From Tipula vernalis (taxonomy: Eukaryota; Arthropoda; Insecta; Diptera; Tipulidae), in contig OY282558.1 of assembly GCA_958295665.1 (NCBI GenBank), forward strand, positions 28,169,045 through 28,233,044: 64,000 nt of DNA, written 5' to 3'. Shown here in pieces: positions 41,440 to 52,470 of the stretch. A program made the position numbers and the translations under genes. Numbering within the stretch: position 1 is the first letter of the stretch; every line of letters begins with the position of its first letter. The notes below the pieces were generated by a model, which had not been told where the DNA came from, made no database searches, and saw only the letters and a program-made list of their open reading frames with translations.

Positions 41440-44400
41440 ACTCGTATGTAAAGTATGTCAGGCAGGAGAATTTTTTCCCTGTCTTTTTTTTTTTTGAATT
41501 TTCAAAATATTTTTTGAGTTTGCTGCCCTCTATGGTGGAAACGGTGAACCTCAGAAACCACATTGCTTCTAGAAATCGATAGCGTATCATGTTTTGAGGA
41601 TAAACCTATAAAAAACCTTTAAAACATTTTTTTTGCGCTTTATCGGTTAGTAATCCCATAGTAATCAATAGGATGAACTCGGATGATACCACGCCACATA
41701 ATTTAAAAAATTTATGAATTGTAATTATAAAAATCTAATTACATATTCAAATTCAAGAAGTTTAGCACGAATAATCGACACAATTTGAGTAACATAACTA
41801 CTAAATTAATTTATCCATACAACCAGTTTATTCAACGAAATTTGGTGTATTCTGAAGGAAGCGAAGTTTTTGCGACCCCTAACATGCTAAAATATTTATG
41901 TATGTATCGATTAACTTAACAATCGGTATAAAATATTACGATGTTGATATAAATCGATACATATGACAAAAAAGTTATATTTCGGTTACATTAACATTTT
42001 TGGTCGTTGGTCTGAGGTTTCCCATATAGGAAAGATAAGCGAAAAAAGTAAAATCGCCAATGGGCTGAATATTGTAAAACAACTATCGCTGTGAGTTTCT
42101 ATAATCATTACCAAGGCAAAAACAGTTTAGTTTAGCTCGCTAACTTATACCATTTTCTTGGTGCACGTGATCTACGGAAACGATGTTCATCCACTACGAC
42201 AAAAAAACTAAACAAAGTCCCAAAACGGGTCGTCTCGGCAGATTCACCATAGCTTTGGAAATAGATGAAATATTAAAGAGCGGTAACCTGCTCATAACTC
42301 ATGATAAACGTGGCTATTACAAACTGAAATTACAGATTTTTATTTTAAGTATGTCAGGCAGGAGAATTTTTTTCCTGACCATTTTTTTTTGGATTTTCAA
42401 AATATTTTTTGAGTTTACTGCCCTCTGTGGCTGAAACGGTGAACCTTCGAAACCATATTGCTTCTAGAAATCGATAGTCTATTATGTTCTGAGTGTAAAA
42501 CCGTAAAAAACTTCAAAAATTTTTTTTCGCTTGATCGGTTAATAATCCAAAAGTAATCCATAGGACGAACCAGATCCATACCACGGCACATACAATAAAA
42601 AATTTGTTAATCGTAATTATAAAAATCTAATTACATTTTAAGATAAGGAAAGTTTAGCACGACTAAACGATACTACTTGAGTAACATACATATGTACATA
42701 GCTACACTAATTTATATGTACATAAAGTCTGTTCGTTCATCGAAATTTGGTGTACTCTGAACGAAGCGAAATTTTGGCGAAAACTAACATGCTATAAAAA
42801 ATTTATTAATCGTAATTATAAAAATCTAATCACATATTCAGATTCACGACTAAACAACACTATTCGAGTAACATAGCTACACAAATTTACCCATACAGCC
42901 TTTTCGTTCATCGAAATTTGGTATATTCTGAATGAAGCGAAGTTTTGGCGACCACTATAATCATTACCAAGGTAAAAATAGTTTAGTTTAGCTCGCTATC
43001 TTATACCGTTTTCTTGGGACACGTGATCAACGGAGGCGATGTTAATACACTACAGCCAAAAAACTAAACAATGTCCCAAAACTGGTCTTCTCGGCAGATT
43101 CACCATATCTTTGGAACTAGATGGAATATTTACAAGCGGTAAATTGTTCATAACTCGAAATGATAAACGTAGCTATTACTTACGGAAATCATAGATTTTT
43201 ATTTTAAGAATATCAGGCAAGATAATTTTTTATCTGTCCAATTTTTTTGGATTTTCAAAATATTTTTTGAGTTTGCTGTCCTCTGTGGCTGAAACGGTGA
43301 AACACAGATACCATATTACTTTTAGAAATCGATAGCCTATTATGTTTTGAGTGAAAAACCATTAAAATCTTTTCAAATAAAGTTTTTCGCTTGATCGGTT
43401 AGTAACCTTATAGTAATCCAAAGGACGAACTCGGACGAAACCGCCTTACATAGATGCTATTAAAAATTTGTTAATCATAATTATAAAAATCTAATTACAT
43501 ATTCAGATTCGGGACATTTAGCACGACTAAACAACACCATTCGAGTAACATAGCTACACAAATTTTCCCATACAGCCTGTTCGTTCATCGAAATTTGGTG
43601 TACTCTGAAGGAAGCGAAGTTTTGACGACCACTAACATGCTAAAATCTTTATTTATGTATCGATTAACTTAACAATCGGTTTAAAACATTACGATGTTGA
43701 TACAAATCGACACATATAACAAAAAAGTTATATTTCGGTAACATAAACATTTTTGGTCGTTGATCTGAGATTTTCCATATAGGAACGATAAGCGAAAAAA
43801 GTAAAATCGCCAATGGGCTGAATATTGTAAAACATCTGTTGCCACGCGTTTCTATAATCATTACCCAGGTAAAAATATTTTAGTTTAGCTCGCTATCTTA
43901 TACCGTTTTCTTGGGACACGTGATCAACGGAGGCGAATTTAATACACTACGGCCAAAAAAACTAAACAAAGTCCCAAAACTGGTCTTCTCGGCAGATTCA
44001 CCATACCTTTGAAACTATATGAAACATTTACAAGCAGTAAACTGTGCAAAACTCATGACGAATGTAGCTATTACATACGGAAATTACAGATTTTTGTTTC
44101 AAGTATATCAGGCAAGAGAATTTTTTACCTGTCCAATTTTTTTGGATTTTCAAAATATTTTTTGAGTTTGCTGCCGTTTGTGGCGGAAACAGTGAAACAC
44201 AGATACCATATTACTTCTAGAAATCGATAGCCTATTATGTTCTGAGTGAAAAACCATTAAAAACTTTTCAAAAAAAATTTTTTGATTGATCGATTAGTTA
44301 AACCGCGTCACATGCTATAAAACATTTATTAATCATAATTATAAAAATCTAATTACATATTCAGATTCAGGACATTTAGCACGACTAAACAACACCATTC

Positions 44401-45440
44401 GAGTGACATAGCTACACAAATTTACCCATACAGCCTGTTCGTTCATCGAAATTTGGTGTACTCTGAAAGAAGCGAAGTTTTGACGACCGTTAACATGCTA
44501 AAATCTTTATTTATGAACCGATTAACTTAACAATCAGTATAAAATATTACGATGTTGATATAAATCGACACATATGACAAAAAAGTTATATTTCGGTAAC
44601 ATAAACATTTTTAGTCGTTGGTCTGAGGTTTTCCATATATAGGAACAATAAGCGAAAAAAGTAAAATCGCCAATGGGCTTAATATTGTAAAACAACTATT
44701 GCCACGTGGTTCTATAATCATTACCCAGGTAAAAATAGTTTAGTTTAGCTCGTTATCTTATACCGTTTTGTTAGGACACGTGATCAACGGAGACGATGTT
44801 GAAATATTACGATGTTGATATAAATCGACACATATGACAAAAAAGTTATATTTCGGTAGCATAAACATTTTTGGTCGTTGGTCTGAGGTTTTCCATATAG
44901 GAACGAAATAAGCGCAAAAGGTAAAATCGCCAATGGGCTGAATATTGTAAAACACCTGTTGCCACGCGTTTCTATAAACATTACCCAGGTAAAAATAGTT
45001 TAGTTTAGCTCGCTATCTTGTACCGTTTTGTTAGGACACGTGATCAACGGAGGCGATGTTAATACACTACGGCCAAAAAAACTAAACAAAGTCCCAAAAC
45101 TGGTCTTCTCGGCAGATTCACCATATCTTTGAAACTATATGAAACATTTACAAGCAGTAAGCTACAGGAAATTACAGATTTTTGTTTCAAGTATATCAGG
45201 CAAGAGAATATTTTACCTGTCCAATTTTTTTGGATTTTCAAAATATTTTTTGAGTTTGCTGCCCTCTGTGGCGGAAACGGTGAAACACAGATACCATATT
45301 ACTTCTAGAAATCGATAGCCTATTATGTTCTGTATTAATCGTAATTATAAAATCTAATTACATATTCAACTTCAAAACTTTTAGCGCTACTAAGCGACAC
45401 CATTTGAGTGACATAGCTGCATAAACTTTTACATACAGGC
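41440..45440. repeat. Degenerate ~0.9-kb tandem repeat family, block 2
   Basis: About five irregular units. The GGCARGAGAATTTTTT marker lies at about 41,460, 42,355, 43,215, 44,110 and 45,200, and the TCGGCAGATTCACCAT marker at about 42,235, 43,091, 43,990 and 45,110. Spacings vary from about 860 to 1,100 because of internal deletions and partial re-duplication (for example near 44,790-44,960). ORFs such as 42,183-42,434 and 44,009-44,230 share the frame THDECSYYIRKLQIF across units but have no known domain. Confidence 0.78.
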
Positions 45441-45539
45441 TGTTCGTTCATTCGCTCAAATAACAAGAAAATTAATTAATTTTTAGTACTTTAGGTGATG
45501 GGACTTTTGTAATTGCCGTAGACGATTATAAATAAACCA

Positions 45540-45895
45540 TAAGTGTACTTTGGTGATTTAACTTAGATAAATGTTTATATACGGCTTTGTTGCGTGTCAC
45601 TATCAAAATTAATTAAATCTATTATTGCGAATTATACTTAATTTAATTGAGAATGAAAACTTTCTACGAATAATCCACTACTGACTATAATACCTACATT
45701 CAGGTTTGGTAAGTAATTAGGTAAATATGTATAATAGGTAATTCGTTCGTAAATTAATCGTAATAATTAATTAAATTCTAAATACATAAACCTAACTAAA
45801 CTTGACTTTATAAACTGCTACTATTAAACCTATCACATACTTAGACTAAGCCAAAATCAAACGTGTAAATATTTTTATTTATACAATTAAAATAC
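45540..45895. repeat. Third, diverged piece of the segmental duplication
   Basis: AAGTGTACTTTGG, AACTTAGATAAATGT, TCAAAATTAATTAAATCTAT and AACGTGTAAATATTTTTATT occur here in the same order as at 26,030-26,350 and 37,330-37,655, with more substitutions and indels than between the other two. It shows an older copy of the unit beyond the satellite-like block. Confidence 0.75.
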
Positions 45896-46167
45896 TTATA
45901 TTAAAAGCAGTTAATCTTTTTATAAATATTTATGTGCTACAAACTAAATAATCAATATTTTTTTTTGTGACACAAATAATTCATATTATGACTACCTTTC
46001 ATATTACTGATAACGCGTTTGTCGGCATCACATAGAAAATTGTAAGGTATAATAAGTATGTATAATATTTACATTACCGTTTATTCAAGTGATATCAGCG
46101 CGCGATTTGTTTACATTTGACATTCGATATAAATTTGTAAGTATATTTAAGATAAACCTATAAATTA
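45896..46167. other. AT-rich interval, no gene
   Basis: No ORF, repeat or element end recognised between the third duplication piece and the (TA)n tract. Confidence 0.5.

Positions 46168-46246
<79 letters not shown>
46168..46246. repeat. (TA)n microsatellite
   Basis: About 70 bases of nearly pure TA directly beside a MITE whose own target is TA. Confidence 0.9.
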
Positions 46247-46249
<3 letters not shown>

Positions 46250-46463
46250 TATCTAACAAAACTATTCGCTGGGGCATACAATTATTTCAAGAAAAAAAGT
46301 TTGAACAATATGAAGTAAAAAATCCAAAAATGTATATTAATTTTATTGTTTTCGTCGTTTTATTACAATGAAATAAATAAATATTTTTGGATTTTTTACT
46401 TGACATAGTTCTAATATTTTCTAATATTTTTGCTTGAAATTGTTTGCAGAAGACTGGGGTGTG
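46247..46463. mobile_element. Truncated Tc1/mariner-like MITE, third copy
   Basis: Begins ACTATCTAACAAAACTATTC and continues with diverged versions of GAAGTAAAAAATCCAAAAA and GGATTTTTTACTTGACAT as in 25,424-25,649. After CTGGGGTGTGG the expected right end is replaced by the transposase-like pseudogene sequence. Confidence 0.75.
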
Positions 46464-47737
46464 GTTACATTTTTATAATGCGTGACTGCACCATCGGTAA
46501 TATAATAAATTTTAGATAAACTGGATATTTTAGTTTTCAAGAAGTGCATCAATTTTTCAATGAATAAGTGAACCGCTACAGTATCGTGGTGAAGACAATC
46601 CGATATTATAACGAACGTGTGGTGATGTAATTTGCCTTCTAAATTTTGGAAAATTACAAATGGATGAATAGTCGCTTGTTTATTATTCCAATGAAATCCT
46701 TGTGCGGCATTTTGCATTAAAAATGCATAATTTTCTGCAAAATCACATAAAACTATCACCTCCGTAGGCTTCAGCGCCAGTTTTTTATTTTTTTAAGAAG
46801 CTGGACTGCTATAGTGAAATGAAGCAATGAGGCAACAGATTCTTCATCTTATTTATTAAATAATCCAGAAATACATCTAACGGTTGTGAGAAAGTTTCCA
46901 AATTGCATCTATCGGTAGAAACCCACTGACTAAACGTTAACTCATCATCCTCGAAGCCATGTTCCAGATATGCATTTTTCAAATATTCTTTAAAGTTATC
47001 TAGTCCTGGGTAGCTTTCGCATTCTAGAAGGTAACATATTGGTGTAGGCTCAGCACATAATATAGATGAAATACAATCCCGGTAGTGTGCTATCTTTCCT
47101 TTGGTAATAGTTTCCATTTTTGTGCCATAAATAAGCCATAAATAATTAATTTTACATTTTGATGTATGGTACACACGCAGACTATACGCGTTCCACTACT
47201 ACCTGGTTGTACACAGTATTTAGGACGAAGTAGTGAAAATTTGGAAAATCCACCTTTTTTTGACTCGTCGCCCTGCTGCAACGACTTATATCCCTCGTAG
47301 CACTCTTTCAGTGTACACATCATCAGCCGCTTTTGAACTTTAGCTTTATCGATAGTTAAACAATCGTTTTTACCTAGCATTATCCGACTAACATCATCAT
47401 CAGTATAATAAGATAATACTGCTTGCTTCAGCTCATCACTTATTCGCTTTCCTACTTTAGCTGCTGGACGACTTAGTGGACCGCTCTTGTCCCGTAGATC
47501 TTTAGCTGTTCACACCATATGTTGCGTTGCGTTGAACTCGCCCTGAATTTCTTGAATTGTTAATGATTTTGGCAATATAGTAAGTAGCTGAATCTTATCA
47601 CTGGTTTTCTCTAGTTCTTTGAATTTGGTTTTTGGATCACCAATCAATTCATCATATAGTTCAATCTTCCTTTGGTCTTCGGTTGACTGATTAAAAAGCG
47701 GCACGATTCCCGAAACCAAAGATGTTGATCCTGCCAT
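46421..47737 (-). pseudogene. Decayed transposase-like gene of an unnamed metazoan family
   Basis: Four minus-strand frames in series make one broken protein. 47,737-47,510 is N-terminal (MAGSTSLVSGIVPLF). 47,380-47,090 has SRIMLGKNDCL upstream, KRLMMCTLKECYEGYKS, GFSKFSLLRPKYCVQPGSSG and VCVCTIHQNVKLI. 47,174-46,809 has SYPGLDNFKEYL, WVSTDRCNLE and a helix ending LLPHCFIS. 46,759-46,421 has VLCDFAENYAFLMQ, GFHWNNKQATIHPF, ISDCLHHDTVAVH and YITDGAVTHYKN. I know this motif set from many animal genomes as an uncharacterised mobile-element protein; the spaced acidic residues fit a DDE-type transposase, but that is inference. The 3' part runs into the MITE fragment. At least three frame breaks. 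Confidence 0.6.
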
Positions 47738-47779
47738 TGAAGTTAACTCGATTAATTTTTAAATGTAAGTAATGGTTTT

Positions 47780-48240
47780 TTAACTCGATTGAACAGAAAG
47801 GTCACAGGGAGCCAAATCAGGTGAATTCGGTGGTTGTTGGATGGTATTTGTTGCATTTTTCGTCAAAAAATTACGAATAATGATGGCACTGTGCGACGGT
47901 GCGTTATCATGGTGCAAAATCCACGAGTTTTCTGCCCACAATTCTGGTCTCTTTCGGCGAATTGCTTCACGCAAACGTCTCATAACGCCCAAATATTACT
48001 CTTTGTTTACGGTCTGGCCTTCTGGCAAAAATTCATGATGCACTACACCGTTGTAATCCATGAAAACCGTGAGCATTGCCTTCTTTTTTGAATGAAAACG
48101 ACGTGGTTTTTTTTGGTGAACGCCATTCACATGCCTGATGTCTGGATTGCGTGTCGTACTCATAAACCCACGTCTCGTCTCCAGTAATGATCCTTTTGAT
48201 GAATGTGGGATCGGATTCAGTCTCGCAAATCATGTCTAAA
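47780..48240 (-). pseudogene. Mariner transposase remnant (DD34D)
   Basis: Minus-strand catalytic core of a mariner transposase. 48,233-48,033 has FIKRIITGDETWVYEYD and SPKKTTSF. After a frame change, 47,992-47,780 has MRRLREAIRRKRPELW, WILHHDNAPSHSA and PPNSPDLAPCDLS. Catalytic Asp are in TGDETW, HHDNAPSH and APCD, the latter two with 34 residues between, as in the mariner family (DD34D). The N-terminal DNA-binding part and both terminal repeats are missing, so it is a short internal fragment, unrelated to the maT copy at 7.4 kb. Confidence 0.88.
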
Positions 48241-48299
48241 ATTGCAAATAATCACCAACACACACAGAGATAGATGTACTCTTGACTACGTAACTTTTG

Positions 48300-49035
48300 C
48301 AAATGTCAAGCTATGACGCTAAGATTTAGAGGGAATATCAACAACAGATGTACCAACTTAACAAAAAAAACAGAACTCAAATCGGAACGATGGGAGCGCC
48401 ACACGGTGGTTATTCCGGGAACTTGTTGATCAAGGTAGTATATATAAATATATATATATGTATCGCACCATATGCTTTCAATAAAACAATAAGTCGAAAA
48501 CAAAGTTTTTCAGAGAAGTTGAATAATTTGCGCAGGAGGACCTGACCCAAACAACTGGTTAGATTGAAGTATAAAGCACCTTGTACAGATGTTAAGAACG
48601 CAATCACGCAATAACAAATAAGTTGTACATATTTTTTTACCCTTTGCATGGTGCGATTATAAGTATATAACTAGGTTAAGTTAGGTTAGGTTTAGGTGGC
48701 GGTCCGCTAGGACAAGCATAGACACAAAAATGGTCCGTAGCCATACCACGAATAATTCGTGGTATTATCACATGCATCTCATTTTCTTTGAAATATTAGA
48801 TTAGATGCACAGGCAAATTTATAACTTTTCTTTAAATCAGATTATTTTCATTAAATTAAAAACAGAAATTAGAAGACTGATTATGACACTGCACGAAATA
48901 TGATTTTAAAATAAAAAATATAAAATATTTGGAATTTGCGAAATATGATTTTAAAATAAAAAAATAATAATGTCTATGCTAATGACCTATATGTTGCTTG
49001 GGTTGTTGTTGTTGGACATCCGGGATGTCGTAACT
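48300..49035 (-). repeat. Probable 3' LTR of the errantivirus (left edge uncertain)
   Basis: On the minus strand a purine tract (GGGGGGAGG, 49,036-49,046) is followed directly by AGTTACG, the usual junction of polypurine tract and LTR start in errantiviruses. The region to the left has no long ORF and contains a perfect hairpin ATACCACGAAT/ATTCGTGGTAT (about 48,743-48,766). No 5' LTR remains for comparison, so the far edge is a guess. Confidence 0.45.
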
Positions 49036-50402
49036 CCTCCCCCCTAAGAATGAAGCGAAGGCCAACTGAGCTGAATTGGCTGTGGTAAGTTGGCTGGAGG
49101 ATCTGGACCTGGTTCCATTATTGCTGTCTTTTTCATCAGTCGTATCATGATGATGATTCCTACTACAATTGAGATTGTAACGCATATTGCTCCTATAAAT
49201 ATAGGAGGAAATATGGTTATTATTATTTCTTAAATTTATTATTTTAAGGGCTTTTGTGTTTTTTGTTGTCCATAAATTTAACTTTTCCAATGTTAAATTT
49301 TTCGTTGTTATCGATGTATTAATTTCGTTGTATAATGTTGAGATTATTTGTACAGAATCCCAGAATGTTGCATATTTACTGGAATATTGAATGTTGCTTA
49401 TCTTTATTGTACAGTTTTCGAAGTATATTAACGCCATCCCCTTCAGTACTTTATTTTGTGCGTCTTTGTTACATGTGGTTTCCAACATGATTTCTGTGTG
49501 AGTAAGTACGAACAAATAGTTTAGTTCGATTGGTTCAACGATATCTTCAATTGTCTCCTCAATCATACTGCAATGTGCTGGTTTACTGTTGATCAAGTTT
49601 GCTATGCATCCCTCTGGTGTGTTTTTCAATACTCTTTGTTTTGAAGCATTATCTTGTTTGCTCAATTTTCATGCATGGTTTGTCGACATATTGATAAAAA
49701 TATTTATTGAGTAAAAGGAATTGGGATTTCAATTCTTGGGTGTAAGTATTATTGATTGGTAATTGTTTCAATCTATAGAATACGAATGATTCGGGTTAAA
49801 AGGTAGGTATTTGGACAATGAAGATTATATCAGATTGGTTAAAATACGCGCTTAATTCTAAAAACTCGTATACTCTCGTCGACTTTAACATTAATGTTTT
49901 GTTGTTTGAGCTTTTCATGGATATATTCTATTTCTTGTGGGTGTAGGATGTGTTTTGAAATTATTTTTAATTTGGCTAAAGTTACGGATTCTAGAATGTC
50001 TTCCAACATTTGAATGTCAAAGAATAATAGATCAAAGTATTGATTGACTTTTAACATATGTTCTACGTGGTTTAGTTTATCTACTATTTCGTTTTGAAAT
50101 CTATTTATATGGTCTTCTAAAGTATTTTGTTGGTTGTTAATATGTTCAGAAATGTTATTAAACCTTTGTATCATAAGTTCATTAATTATTATTTGGTTGT
50201 TTACCTGATGTTCTAAATTATACTGGTTTGATTTAAGAATATCTATGTTTTTGTTGATCTCAACGTAATCGTCGTGGTCCATATTTCCAGTTATCGTTTT
50301 AACTAAAGATCCTAGGCCGTTAATGAGTCCACGTTTGAGTCTATATTTTCGTTTAATTAAATTCAAATTATAGAATAGTATGTTGTATTTTCGTTTTAGC
50401 AT
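48979..50402 (-). pseudogene. Errantivirus env, fusion subunit and tail
   Basis: Env-like glycoprotein of insect errantiviruses, related to baculovirus F proteins, which mediates membrane fusion. The upper frame (50,402-49,839) has a furin-type site RLKR followed at once by a hydrophobic fusion-peptide-like stretch (GLINGLGSLVKTITGN), then a long heptad-like region and ILHPQEIEYIHEKL. A third frame across 49,670-49,838 carries further family-like sequence. The last frame (49,665-48,979) has a Cys-bearing part (TPEGCIANLI and PAHCSMIEE) and runs into the putative LTR start. The surface subunit before the cleavage site is largely lost. At least two frame breaks. Confidence 0.78.
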
Positions 50403-50769
50403 GACTATCTTTTGCTTGTATTGTATTCTGTTTTCCGTTCTATGGCATATACTTTCAATATTTCATTGTATTAGTTGTATGTTCAATTCGTAGTCAGTTA
50501 TATTTTTATTATATATACCAATTTTGAATAAGTTTCGGTGACTCTGGCATCGCCTAATTTTAATGGTAACAGTCCTCTGTTATTTGTTAAGTCATGTATC
50601 TCTATTTTCTGTCCTTGCGTTATTTTGAAGAGGATGAACCTGAAATTACGTTTATGTATTATTATTGAGACTGAAAATACGACTTACCCCAATATTAATA
50701 TTGGGAAAATTTTCACCTACTCACTGGAGTTAAACTCGTTTGAGTTGTTGTTTTTACTTACACTCTTAT

Positions 50770-50912
50770 CCTATTATGATTGTCGAGTCGTCGGACGATC
50801 GACACGACTCTGTATTGCGTTTTCGTTTTTTCATTTGATAGAAACAATAAGAAAAAAGAAAAGGAAACACAGAGTCGTGTCGATTGTCGATCGACTCGAC
50901 AATCATAATAGG
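50770..50912. mobile_element. 143-bp hairpin MITE inside the errantivirus
   Basis: The ends CCTATTATGATTGTCGAGTC and complement give arms of about 45 bp with one gap around a short AT-rich loop. It sits between the integrase end and env. The terminal CCTATTATGA resembles the end of the 366-bp MITE at 28,071. No target duplication seen. Confidence 0.65.
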
Positions 50913-50934
50913 GGTGTTAATAAATTGTTTTGAA

Positions 50935-52378
50935 ATTTTCTCTTTCCCTTAATTTTCTGTTTGTAAACCTTATGTCTGTTTGTAATTAATGTAATTTTGT
51001 TATCCTTTACTACCTTATGTGTCATGAATCTAGGGGCTAACTTATTTCTTCTATTTTCTAATTCGTAATTCGGATTTAAAGTCTGAGGGATCTACACGGT
51101 TTTCATTTAATTTGTTTATTATTTTCTGTTTCGTTTCCAAATTCCTATCATGAATAAGTTTGGTTAGGTTTTCGTAATTTTTAATGTGATTCTGCAGATA
51201 ATCTTGTCCACTTAATACGTTGGTTGGTGCAGTTATTGGGTTAAGTTCGTTAATATGACCTGATATTAGTTCAAAGGGAGTCAACTTATGTCAAATTCTT
51301 TCGGGTTACTCGAAATAAAGTAACTTTTTTATCTCCTAAAGAATATGAAAATATTTTTGTAGTTGTGTTGGTGTAAAAAGAGCAAAATAAAGTGAGGTTA
51401 TGTTTTACTGTTAGTCAGATCAGTAAAACTTTTTTTATTTTGATAACAAAAAGATGGAACCAATTAATTTTAGCGCATTAATATTCAATAAACAACAAAT
51501 GAAATATCAAAATGGAGTTTTATTTTTGTTTCCAATTCACTTTGACAATTCACATTTCTATGTATTTGTAAAGAGTAAAGCAAATCTATGAAAAAATCTA
51601 GAGTAAAGCAAAATGCTCTAGAGCAAAAAATAAAGTGCTTTATTTTCCCAGAAAGAATTTGTAATGTCAAATTGTTACCCTTCGAGTAAAATTTTTTACC
51701 CTCAGGGTGTTTTTTTTTTCCGAAAGAATTTAACATTAGTCGTAGAGTGTATGGAATTATTATATGTTATGATGGCTTCATTCATTATTTCTCCTATCGA
51801 TTTAGTTTTATTCTGGCTATAGATTATTCTAATGATTTCAGTTATCGTAGAGTGAAATTTCTCTACGGGAGGATTTCCGGTTGAATTCGTGGCTGAGGTT
51901 CAATGTAATTAAATGTTATATAATTTAACGAAATCTTGGAAAATTACTGAAACGAATTCGGCCCCATTGTCTACAATTATTTTTTTGGGGATTCCATGGT
52001 GTGAAAAAAATGTTTTAGTGATTTTATAATATTTCTACTATTTCTACCGTCTAGTAAATAAGCACTGGAAAATTTACTAAATTTATCAATTATGGTTAGG
52101 AAGGTTTCGTTATGTACCGAGTAAATATCTATGTGTAAAATTTCCAGAGGTTTAGCTGGAGTTTCTGTTAGTTCGAATTTTAAAGGTTTTGTGTTTCTTT
52201 CATATTTAAATCTAGCACAAATATCGCAATTATTAATGATCTTTGTTATCAGAATTTTCATTTTGGGAAAATAATATTGTCGTTTCAAATGTAACCATGT
52301 TTCGTTTATTCCTCGATGATTTGATCTATTATGGTAATCTCGAATAATGAGTTTCTTGTTTGTCTCTATTGCTTTCAT
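50935..52378 (-). pseudogene. Errantivirus integrase, interrupted by an insert
   Basis: Integrase would insert the proviral DNA. The zinc-binding end (52,378 down) has the HHCC pattern in YHNRSNHRG and NCDICARFK. The catalytic core has LHIDIYSVH (first Asp), VDNGAEF near 51,965 (second Asp) and PPVEKFHST near 51,860 (Glu) in another frame, so the DDE residues are all present although frames differ. The core continues to NNSIHSTT and is then split by the element at 51,293-51,731. It resumes with LTPFELISGH (51,284-51,051) and a C-terminal part to about 50,935. Several frameshifts plus the insert make it dead. Confidence 0.85.
51293..51731. mobile_element. 439-bp inverted-repeat insert within integrase
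   Basis: The ends AAATTCTTTCGG and complement match over 12 bases. The insert splits integrase between NNSIHSTT and LTPFEL, which join smoothly when it is left out. Flanks do not show a clear target duplication. Interior repeats of GAGTAAAGCAAA are present. Probably a MITE of unknown family. Confidence 0.65.
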
Positions 52379-52470
52379 CTTCTAATAATATCTTACATCT
52401 AACTAATTTAAAAATACCGTTATTAAAAAATTTATTATATACTAATTCAACTACCTTAAATGTTTCATCA

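Larger units (their letters stand above)
36011..41920. repeat. Segmental duplication, copy 2
   Basis: Counterpart of 24,698-30,985, starting at TTAAAAGTTTTTGGTCG directly after the LINE B duplication site. It lacks the 366-bp MITE of copy 1 and about 19 bases near 36,655. It shares all other landmarks in the same order, so the duplication is younger than those insertions and older than or independent of that MITE. Confidence 0.95.

Noticed and set aside
48670..48700. GGTTAAGTTAGGTTAGG as a telomeric TTAGG repeat
   Set aside because: Only two units in an irregular context within a probable LTR.
50538..50933. 131-codon plus-strand ORF
   Set aside because: It runs antisense to the errantivirus integrase-env junction and through the hairpin MITE; no independent support.
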